DNA of 64,000 nt from Nemophila menziesii (taxonomy: Eukaryota; Streptophyta; Magnoliopsida; Boraginales; Hydrophyllaceae). Each line of letters opens with the position of its first letter. Positions within the stretch are counted from its first letter, which is position 1. Below are positions 56,799 through 64,000 of the stretch, in pieces. Below the pieces are notes generated by a model. That model had not been told where the DNA came from. It saw nothing but the letters and a program-made list of their open reading frames with translations, and did no database searches. Position numbers and translations under genes: made by a program. The stretch lies in the NCBI GenBank assembly GCA_029959085.1, contig JARWIR010000016.1:21523499-21587498 (forward strand), in the 5' to 3' direction.

Positions 56799-57941
56799 TT
56801 ATAATAAAGGTTTGATGACCGGAAGCAAGCTCTCCTTGAAATGCTTGATATGGGTAAAGTATATTTGCTTTCGTAGTGTCTCCCCAGAACCTAAATTGTA
56901 TGTTACCAATTCCTCCTCGTACCGGTTATCATTCGACCTGTTTTCAGTACCACATAGTATCACTTCCTCTGGGCAATACAAGTAACATCTTGTATTCTGT
57001 TCAAGATCCACACGTGTTTGAATGACCCACGAGCCCTCTACACCATATTGTGTCATTACCCATATATCTACAGACCAGCCTAGTTCTCCAAGTATTTCGT
57101 TTGGTACTCTAGCGAACAAGGCTAGATTACCATCAACCAATCCCATATTGTTTCCTAGTACCCCCTCCGGTATACGTATTACACCGTAGTCATGTGTTGT
57201 AATATTACATGTCACGATATAGTAGTGGGTATCTTCTGCATTTTTGTAGTTTGGTGAGAGATCTGTTTCTAATCTTGGCCTAGCGGTCCAATGTAACGCC
57301 CCTTTGCATGGCACGCCTGTACCACTTAATATCGGGTATGCGTATGTATTTTTTGACCATGTGTTCCTTGTCAAGTTGTATACACATGGTATTCTTGCTC
57401 CATAAATTTCCACGAACGCGAATATCTTGAACTCGTTTGTAACGCTTGAATAACCTAGCCCAAAACATGTAACGAATGAAGGTATCTTTCTTCGTTTCGA
57501 TGTTCGTGCTCCTCTCTGTCCCCAAATATTGGGTAATGTCTCATACATTTGAGGGATTTCTCTGTATACCCTTGTTGCAGGGTTAAAGATGACAAGCCTG
57601 TGTTTATCACACAAGCAGATTAAGCCATGAGCCGACCACGACAGAAGCGGAGGTCTTTCAAAAATTGGAGGAGTCGTCACAGATCTTGCATACATGTCGA
57701 GAGTATTTGCTGATAAAATTGATAACGTACGCGAGGGATTCATAAAAAGTGAATTTGCTGTAATGAAATAACCGTTCTGGTTATTATGTGCGTTGTGATG
57801 CTTCTTTACAAAGTAGGCACTCTCTATTAGTGAACGCCAACTTCGACATACAAATTTTAGTTGCATGAGATGAACCACAGAAAAGTTTATCAAACAAATA
57901 GCGAGTACATGATCAGGAAGACAAAATTCATTGTTATCCAT
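56799..57941 (-). CDS. F-box protein with F-box-associated (FBA) domain, 380 residues
   Basis: Probable substrate adaptor of an SCF ubiquitin ligase: the N-terminal F-box would bind SKP1 and the C-terminal domain would choose the target. It is a single exon from MDNNEFCLPDHV. The F-box spans about residues 6-46 (LPDHVLAICLINFSVVHLMQ through CRSWRSLI). An FBA-type region follows, with the hallmark GLICLC and IFNPATRVYREIP (about 106-130), FGLGYSSVTNEFKIFAF (about 160-176) and ALHWTA (about 216). Length and domain order are normal for the large, fast-evolving plant FBX/FBA family. No damage is visible. It converges on the FAR1-like gene across the satellite. Confidence 0.9.
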   Translation of the reverse strand: MDNNEFCLPDHVLAICLINFSVVHLMQLKFVCRSWRSLIESAYFVKKHHNAHNNQNGYFITANSLFMNPSRTLSILSANTLDMYARSVTTPPIFERPPLLSWSAHGLICLCDKHRLVIFNPATRVYREIPQMYETLPNIWGQRGARTSKRRKIPSFVTCFGLGYSSVTNEFKIFAFVEIYGARIPCVYNLTRNTWSKNTYAYPILSGTGVPCKGALHWTARPRLETDLSPNYKNAEDTHYYIVTCNITTHDYGVIRIPEGVLGNNMGLVDGNLALFARVPNEILGELGWSVDIWVMTQYGVEGSWVIQTRVDLEQNTRCYLYCPEEVILCGTENRSNDNRYEEELVTYNLGSGETLRKQIYFTHIKHFKESLLPVIKPLL

Positions 57942-58628
57942 CTATGAAGTGTGTGTATGAATTGAAAGAAAGATATATCTTTATGGTTACTTGGTATAAT
58001 GGCGAAAACGACACCAGCGTGATTGAGTTATATAGAGTACAACCATCATTGACTTCTTTTTTTCAGTTATGTTTCTTTGGGAAGTTTATTTCATCGTGGC
58101 CACTTTTTTAAGGTATAGGACAATGGTGGTTATCGTAGTACAGTTAAACCATAAACTACTGTACTGAATTTACGTGGTTTTTGGTGTAATTTATTAATCA
58201 GCCATGTAAATTTTGATTAAAAACCGTCGATACACTAACTGGTGTGAAACTAAACAGTCTTTTGAGAAATTACGTTAAACTTCTGAGATTGATCGTGGTA
58301 GATGACGTTAAAGGTTTTAATCGAATTCTTTAATGTGTAGTGACGTTTTGAATAAAAATAATTTTTTTTTATACATATAAGCATAGGTTATGGCCAGCAT
58401 ACATGTAGGGACGGCCAAGGGTTAATTTTCAACGCCCACAGACAGCGTTTGCGTCATGCAATCCTAGACACGTTATAGGTTTTAGGTCATGATTAATGTA
58501 GCCACCCTATTGGGTACACCGATCGTGTCCAAATTAATCAAAGGAAAGAGAACCGTCATCCTCAGAATCATTCACTCATCTCTCTCAATCACCATTAATA
58601 ATCTGAAAAAAACCTCTAAAATCTAGCC
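57942..58628. other. Divergent promoter region between the F-box gene and the first small gene
   Basis: About 690 bp with the F-box TATA on the left side. The right side ends in a pyrimidine-rich leader (CATCTCTCTCAATCACC near 58577) before the ATG at 58629. Confidence 0.5.
58027..58035 (-). promoter_or_regulatory. TATA box of the F-box gene
   Basis: The - strand reads CTATATAAC, 86 bp upstream of the start codon at 57941. Confidence 0.65.
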
Positions 58629-59530
58629 ATGGCGGATGAAGAAATTTTTGGTTACCCAATTACTCCTTACTTCATACAACGATGTGAATCAGTTGGGTCA
58701 CAATCCAATATTAGTGGGACAAGCGTTGTTCCTCAGAAACCCACTTCCGACACTTCCATGAAGGAGGCCTTAATGAGGTTGAATCAACAAGCGCGCACAC
58801 AGCAAAGAGTCGAGGTGACACCACAGGTTATGATTACTATCTACGCCCTTTCGGATTTTTATGGGAAGAGTTTTCCTTAATCATGACTATAATATGTTAG
58901 TATTGACTTAGGTTGTTGACCCAAAATGATTTATTCTTGCTGTTGCATAACACTTTCATCACCATCTTTCTTACGGATTACCATATATATTTAGTATTTT
59001 TAACAATAACTGTGCACTAATTTATAGTTCAAAAATAGTTTAGTAATTGTAAAATGTTATTGTCTTATGAATAATTCCATTAGGGAAGGTTAAAATTGTG
59101 AAAGAACTTCTGGAATTATCGTTATGAATCTATTACAAAAGTGTAATTGTAATATACATTTAATTAGTAGTACGTCTGATTTATGGTTTTATTTTGTTTT
59201 TCGAAACAGATAAACAACCCACCGTTGCGCGTTTATGCACGAAGGACCCGATTACAAGTGGTAGATCAAAACTCAACTAGTAACAACACTGTATTGACTC
59301 TCGCTGAGGTTCCAAGCAAACCTTGTTCTCCGTGTAGGAATTCTATAATTGAAGGACAAATTTTAGATATTTTACACGGTATGACTAAACGTAACCTCTA
59401 TCTAGAGAGGAAATGTGAAGAATTTGCTGAGCGTATTAGCATGTTAGAAAACAAAGTCTTGGCTAGGGTGGGCGACGATGTTGGAACAACTTGTTTGGGC
59501 AAACGAATGAGGGAACTTGATTTCCCATAA
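58629..59530 (+). CDS. Small coiled-coil protein of unknown function, 172 residues (member 1)
   Basis: Not recognised. Two exons, 58629-58826 and 59210-59530, joined in phase 0 by a 383-bp GT-AG intron. The start MADEEIFGYPIT sits in a CCATGG context. The N-terminal half is polar and Ser/Thr/Gln-rich. The C-terminal half has a Cys pair (KPCSPCRNS) and then a predicted coiled coil, ILDILHGMTKRNLYLERK, continuing through RISMLENKV. The coil aligns without gaps to the one encoded at 60152-60788 (conserved N-x12-R-x4-E), and both genes have a first exon of 64-66 codons ending in phase 0, so they are paralogues. There is no signal peptide or membrane segment. Confidence 0.75.
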
Positions 59531-60070
59531 GGGTCAATTATGGTATTGGACTTATGTGTTGGACTTATGTACGTCGTGTTTAAGGTTAAGTTATGGTATT
59601 TGTAATAATAAGACCCTGTCGGTTGTTTGTTATTTGTTAACTGTACTAATGTAATTTTACTTTGAAACGTTATTATCAATGAAATCACATTTTGTTATAG
59701 CAATCTTGTTTAATTTTCTGTTGATGATTTTGCATTTCACAATAATGGAATAAAAACTTGCCATTGGGAATGATTGTGTTTGTATGTTTAAACGCACATG
59801 CTTTTTTTTCCATTAACGTTAATTTCACACGAAATAAATATATGTAATCAATATTTCATAATTTCGTAATACAATTATAGAACCAAAATTACTATGAATA
59901 AAATTTTTTTACAAAATATCTTAATTTGTCTACTGCAATAGAAAATAGAACTTGATGGTGTATGCCCCCAAGCATTAAATAGCGTCCATTCCAAAATGTT
60001 GTAATGATCACCTCAATTCACAAACCCAAGGAAATCGTATATTTACACGCATAGGGTTGGTTCTTGGGCA
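59531..60070. other. Intergenic region
   Basis: The 3' UTR of the preceding gene and the promoter of the next. AT-rich; nothing else is visible. Confidence 0.5.
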
Positions 60071-60079
60071 CTATATAAG
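60071..60079 (+). promoter_or_regulatory. TATA box of small gene member 2
   Basis: CTATATAAG, 73 bp before the start codon at 60152. Confidence 0.65.
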
Positions 60080-60151
60080 TTGTATCTACCCCCAACATAG
60101 TCTTCACTAAAAAATTTGTAGACTTGGGAAATTCGTTAGTAAAACCTAAAT

Positions 60152-60788
60152 ATGGCAGATCAAGCAGTTATTCGAAAATTTGACAAACTATTTAACAGGA
60201 GGTCTAGCGAAGTGAACAACTTCTTTCCCATTCAGCAACAAGCACCATATCAACCCAAGAAGACACGAAGATGGGTTAGTATGTCAAACCAACCAGAGTG
60301 TTCCAATAATGAAGAGTTTCCAGAAACTCAACATGCTGCTGGGGTTAGTTTTCGATCCACGCATAACTACATTTTGTTATTTATTAGAGTTATAAAAATA
60401 CCAGATCTTGAACATGCAACAAATGGTTACAATTAGTGCAATTTTAACGGTTCTGTAACATATGTTTTTGATTTCTATCTTGACACAGCCAGTAATAATG
60501 GATTTCTCTCAACCAGCTACAAGCGTGATGTTGGACAGGTTGACAAGGCAAACGATTCCAAACTCGAATATTACTCCACCGAACCCTTCTTATACATCAC
60601 GTGCTTGGGGTGCTACGCAAACCTCAAATGATGTGTTGGTGGCGATGATAAGAGAGCTGTCGGAAAGAAATAGGGTTCTGGAAATGAGGGTTCTTAACTT
60701 TGAGTGGAGAATGTTAGGAATGGAACAGAAATTTGAGTCTTTGACGAGAGAAAATCAAAAATCAATGATGGAGCACAAGTTTATCTAG
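60152..60788 (+). CDS. Small coiled-coil protein of unknown function, 163 residues (member 2)
   Basis: Not recognised. Exons 60152-60343 and 60489-60788 with a 145-bp GT-AG intron in phase 0. It begins MADQAVIRKFDK. The first exon is polar with a basic patch (QPKKTRRWVS). The second begins PVIMDFSQPATS and ends in a predicted coiled coil, VLVAMIRELSERNRVLEMRV, continuing through WRMLGMEQKF. The coil has the same spacing of Asn, Arg, Glu and hydrophobic residues as the genes at 58629 and 63049. There is no catalytic motif, signal peptide or membrane helix. A TATA box is present, so expression is plausible. Confidence 0.75.
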
Positions 60789-61191
60789 TTTGGCTATGCA
60801 GTAGAATAATCATATCAGAATCTTAACATGTTTTGAGCCTACTATGTTTGTAATTTGTAATGTTTGAAGGTCATAGTACCCGTGTCGAAACATGTTTGAC
60901 TAATCCTTTGTTAGCATAACAAGGTTGAACAGGAATTGTACACCGTCAACCTTGTCTTTTAACATTGTGTACTGTGTTAAACTGTGTTTCTTTATCAATA
61001 AATGTGTGGTTTACTTATTATGTGGTAATCAAAGTTTGTTAAAGTGTGTTGTAGTATTTTTTAAATAAAACACACAATTTAAAATATAAGGATGTGTTTG
61101 TGGGACTAATTTGGTTATTATCTATAATTATATATTCTGTAATTTATGTCAATAAATTACTGAACTGGTGGTCCCAAAACGACATCCTGTT
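60789..61191. other. Intergenic region
   Basis: AT-rich 3' flank of member 2 (AATAAA-like signals near 60996) and 5' flank of the next gene; no other feature seen. Confidence 0.5.
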
Positions 61192-61200
61192 CTATAAATA
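61192..61200 (+). promoter_or_regulatory. TATA box of the gene at 61286
   Basis: CTATAAATA, 86 bp before the ATG. Confidence 0.65.
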
Positions 61201-61285
61201 CAAGGTAAGAAACCCTAGTTTCAATAGATAATAACCTCAGTGTTGTATCTACTCAACTTGCAAGCACCCCTTGTTCGTATCAGCA

Positions 61286-61758
61286 ATGGTAAGATGTTAT
61301 TATTACGTTTAAAATATCCTATGAATTAAAAATTATCTTCAAAATCCACTACTAACAAAAACTATATTGTGTTGTTATAGTTTTTTGAATCGTCTAGTGA
61401 ATCCTCTGCGTCAACGGTTTCAGGTGAGGTAATGTGTTTAGGAGACTCCAATGACGTAGGTGAAGATCCAAACCTGGATATGCGCTTTCACGAGATCCTA
61501 TGTCCAAGGTTTGGATGCTTTCGTCCATGTTTGATACGCACCTACCCCTTCTGCCTCCACAACAAAAAAGACAAGCTTTACCACGACTGTCCAGTTCATG
61601 GATATGTAACGTTAGTATCACCATATAGAGTGATGATCAAAGACTTCATACCAACCCCCTTTAGGAGATACGCTAAGGACGCCTTAATCGTAGGTATGGG
61701 ACTTGTAATATTTTATTTGTCATTTGTCATCTTCATGCAAAGTTCAATCAATGCTTAG
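61286..61758 (+). CDS. Small Cys-rich (GRF-like zinc ribbon) protein with C-terminal membrane helix, 126 residues
   Basis: Exon 1 consists of the ATG alone in its coding part (61286-61288), followed directly by GTAAGA. The second exon is 61381-61758, so the protein starts MFFESSSESSASTVSG. An alternative is a start at the internal ATG 61432, giving 108 residues. The middle carries a Cys cluster (CPRFGCFRPCLIRT, then YHDCPVHG), which resembles a degenerate GRF-type zinc ribbon, a nucleic-acid-binding fold. The C-terminus, ALIVGMGLVIFYLSFVIFM, is one membrane helix near the end, as in tail-anchored proteins. The same layout occurs in the gene at 62346-62693. Confidence 0.68.
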
Positions 61759-62345
61759 TTCGTGTGATCTAAAACACTGCAGCATTCAAGTTATATGTCC
61801 GTGTTTTATTGATTTTGTATGTTGTTAAGTACTTTAAGGCATCTTTTTATTTCGCAATGGAATTTACTATATGAAGTAAAATTTTCTGTCATTTACAAAT
61901 ACGTTGTTATGGTAAGATTTGATTGTTTCCGTTTCCAAAAATACCAAAAATGGATAGGTTAATGTTGGCAATGGTGATGCTATAGTGATTCATTCACGGA
62001 AATATTTCAGAGGAACTAAAAATTAATTGTTAATGTTTAGAAATTATAGTCACATCAAGGATGTCAATCTTTCACTTGGATTGTTTACTTTTTCCACAGC
62101 CAAGTCACTTCTTATTGGGAAGACAAGTCATAGCGGTTGACTTTAGCTTCCTCTATTTCCCCCTACTGTAATCATTTCGTCTTGCTCGCACCCTTCTACA
62201 ATTTCAGATATTCCATTAATGGAAATTAAAGCAATAATAAAGAATTTGATGGTTGGAAATTTGAAATTTTATTTTCGTTAACAACTATTACAAAACACTA
62301 CTTACTTCCGCGTAGAGAATAGAATGTATTTAAATTAAAAACAAC
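61759..62345. other. Intergenic region between convergent small genes
   Basis: No gene is visible; AT-rich. Confidence 0.5.
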
Positions 62346-62693
62346 TCATTTGAAACAAACAATTACCACTAGTAAAACTAGCAAGAAACAGATAACCTTC
62401 ATTCCTATCCTGTACTCTTCTATGGCTTGGTTGAAGTCTGCAGGTGTGGAAGGAACTGCTACAGAACTTACTACAGTTGACGACGTCTCCCCAACTTCCG
62501 TAATACCTCCTCCTTCTCGCATAGGTTGACACCAACTCCAAAATCCACAAACGTTGCAGTAGAAGTATAGGGCTCCAAAATTACCTGTAAATTCATTACG
62601 AGTAATGGAAGGGTCTAATTGACTTGGTGGGTTACATCTACATTTCACAGGAGCGACGAACACAGACCCCTTGCTTCGTTTACGACCAGCCAT
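62346..62693 (-). CDS. GRF-like zinc ribbon protein with C-terminal membrane helix, 115 residues
   Basis: The frame opens at 62705 (MTYSMAGRKRS); I prefer the second Met at 62693 (MAGRKRSKG), which gives the basic start usual for small GRF proteins. The ribbon runs from KCRCNPPSQ to YFYCNVCGFWSW, residues about 17-55. It keeps the C-x-C, Asn-x-Gly, aromatic-x-C and C-G-F-W pattern of plant GRF zinc fingers. An acidic Ser/Thr-rich linker follows, then VICFLLVLLVVIVCF, a terminal membrane helix. GRF fingers in other proteins bind single-stranded nucleic acid; anchored plant versions have no clear known role. It is a single exon and intact. Confidence 0.7.
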   Translation of the reverse strand: MAGRKRSKGSVFVAPVKCRCNPPSQLDPSITRNEFTGNFGALYFYCNVCGFWSWCQPMREGGGITEVGETSSTVVSSVAVPSTPADFNQAIEEYRIGMKVICFLLVLLVVIVCFK

Positions 62694-62705
62694 AGAATAT
62701 GTCAA

Positions 62706-63048
62706 CGAGTTGATCGAATTCCGTCCCAGAAATGATGAAATTGGTATAAATGGTCACTAATTTGTTGTTTAAATGGGCATGTTTTGAATATAGCCGTTGA
62801 ATATGCAACGGCAACATATTTATTGTTATTAAATGCTATTAACTGTATAAGAAAAAATAAACATAACTGATTTTTTTAATTTAAAATTGGGGATAAAGAA
62901 ACCCACCAACCCCGCTATTTGCTCTTCGAAGTCCGCATTTTATTTTTATTTAATCGAAGGCCCTATTCCACACACTACTCTTTAAAGCACACCCATTTTA
63001 CTCTCAGAAATGCACATATCGGTGGGTAGTAGCATTCGAATCTGAAAG
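62706..63048. other. Divergent promoter region
   Basis: About 340 bp between the divergent genes at 62693 (-) and 63049 (+). CTTTAAAG at 62982 may serve as a weak TATA for the right-hand gene. Confidence 0.4.
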
Positions 63049-63408
63049 ATGAGATCATCCAAGCCATCCAACTTTGTACCACGATTTTCAAAAACTTATA
63101 ATATGCCCAGAAAAACTAAGGGATTTGGAGTAGTGAAGAAAACAGCAACAGATAAGAAGGGGCTTATTGTGAAACCAACACACGCAGATTTCGATCTAGA
63201 AAATTATCTTTATAGAAAAAAGGTGGGTGAACTAAGATCTCCAATAGAGGGTGCGGGGCAAATGGAGGTTTTGAGAGAAGTACTGGAATGCAACAGAAGA
63301 GTTCTATCTGTGGTTGGGAAAATGGATCAAAGGCTGATGAATATCGAAGAACACCTATCTGTTTTAAATCCAACAGTACGCACTTTGAAAGAATTCAAGT
63401 TTTTTTAG
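63049..63408 (+). CDS. Small basic coiled-coil protein of unknown function, 119 residues (member 3)
   Basis: Not recognised. Single exon from MRSSKPSNFVPRF; a later ATG (MPRKTKGFG, 63103) is possible. The N-terminus is Lys/Arg-rich and could target nucleic acid or the nucleus. The C-terminal part, EVLREVLECNRRVLSVVGKM, continuing through QRLMNIEEHL, is a predicted coiled coil. Its Asn, Arg (+13), Glu (+18) and the hydrophobic residues between them fall at the same spacing as in the two proteins at 58629 and 60152. The similarity is weaker than between those two, and the intron is absent. Confidence 0.62.
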   Translation: MRSSKPSNFVPRFSKTYNMPRKTKGFGVVKKTATDKKGLIVKPTHADFDLENYLYRKKVGELRSPIEGAGQMEVLREVLECNRRVLSVVGKMDQRLMNIEEHLSVLNPTVRTLKEFKFF

Positions 63409-64000
63409 TTTAATTGTCTTTTGTTTTGTATCAATTAAAACATTGAACTAAGTAATTGTTTGTACCTGGTGTGTGGATTTGTTAAAATGAGCCAAGTTTT
63501 TCTAGAACAACTATTGTCTATTGTTTAAACCCCTTAATTACTGTAGCAACTATGTTCGTTGTTTGATTTATATAAACTCTACTATACTATGGAATCAAAT
63601 CTAGACATTTGCGAGGCATTGTCTGATTAATATGGTTGTGTGTTTGTTGTGTATGATACATGTTTGATTTACGAAACGTAGTATGTTTAGGTGTGATTGC
63701 AGTCAAATAAATAAGGTGATACAAGCATAATGGTATTATAAGTTACAAATTACCATACATTTCGTTAGATAGACTCATTACAACAACAAGTCAACATTAC
63801 ATCAAAAACCACCAAGTCACAAAAGTTCTGTTTAAACAAACAGACCAATAAAATCAGTACCTAAATCAAAATCAAAACAAGACACCACAAATTATTACAG
63901 ACTTTCATCACAATCCATGTTTTTAGTCCAAAGCCCGACATCACAACCACAACATCAAAAAACGAACAAAACCAACGCACAAACATTCAACATACCAACA
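63409..64000. other. 3' flank of the last gene
   Basis: No gene is visible. From about 63770 the + strand is A/C-rich with many CAA runs, which would be T/G-rich on the other strand; it may be the 3' UTR of a - strand gene lying beyond the window. Confidence 0.4.

Noticed and set aside
61394..61624. - strand 76-codon frame opposite the gene at 61286
   Set aside because: Shadow; the + strand frame has the promoter, splice sites, Cys cluster and membrane helix.

Overview
The window is nuclear DNA of a flowering plant, almost certainly a eudicot. This follows from short GT-AG introns, plant gene families (a nucleobase-ascorbate transporter, a FAR1-type protein, an FBA-type F-box protein, a GRF-like zinc ribbon), plant L1 LINEs with a DUF4283 ORF1, and Copia, CACTA, hAT, PIF/Harbinger and Mutator-type elements. 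I cannot name the species. There is one assembly gap (N run, 48029-48128).

Layout. 1-7 kb: an L1-type LINE (LINE-A, 1468-6975, + strand) with a 16-bp target-site duplication; its ORF1 is intact and its ORF2 carries a single frameshift. 7.6-19.2 kb: a 14-exon nucleobase-ascorbate transporter (NAT) gene whose ninth intron holds a complete 6.0-kb antisense Copia element (11706-17739) with LTRs that differ at two positions. 19.5-23.6 kb: debris of several host genes in both orientations (queuine tRNA-ribosyltransferase, elongation factor 2, an LRR receptor kinase ectodomain, and unidentified exon-like pieces). 24.0-26.0 kb: two unrelated AT-rich tandem-repeat blocks. 26.0-28.4 kb: a decayed CACTA element (Transposase_24-type gene, subterminal repeats, one CACTACAACGG terminus). 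28.6-35.9 kb: a second LINE (LINE-B, - strand) with both ORFs open and a 16-bp target-site duplication, so a possibly active copy. 37.1-44.4 kb: an old broken LINE (LINE-C, - strand), a MITE inside it, and MITEs on either side. 44.4-48.0 kb: eroded LTR-retrotransposon-like DNA. 48.2-49.4 kb: a LINE fragment (LINE-D) joined to CACTA-like subterminal sequence.

From about 50 kb the character changes to a compact genic region: a FAR1-like (MULE-derived) gene with two small upstream exons, a 2.6-kb array of a 99-bp satellite, an FBA-type F-box gene on the - strand, and then five small genes within 5 kb. Three of these encode short proteins that share a C-terminal coiled-coil motif, and two encode a zinc-ribbon-like cysteine cluster followed by a C-terminal membrane helix. 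Several have a clear TATA box 70-95 bp before the start codon.

The most interesting points are the small-gene cluster, the strictly 99-bp satellite in which every full unit holds a divergent pair of W-box cores, the young but coding-defective Copia in the transporter intron, the patchwork of captured gene fragments, and the apparently intact LINE-B. All assignments are from reading the sequence; no database search was possible.
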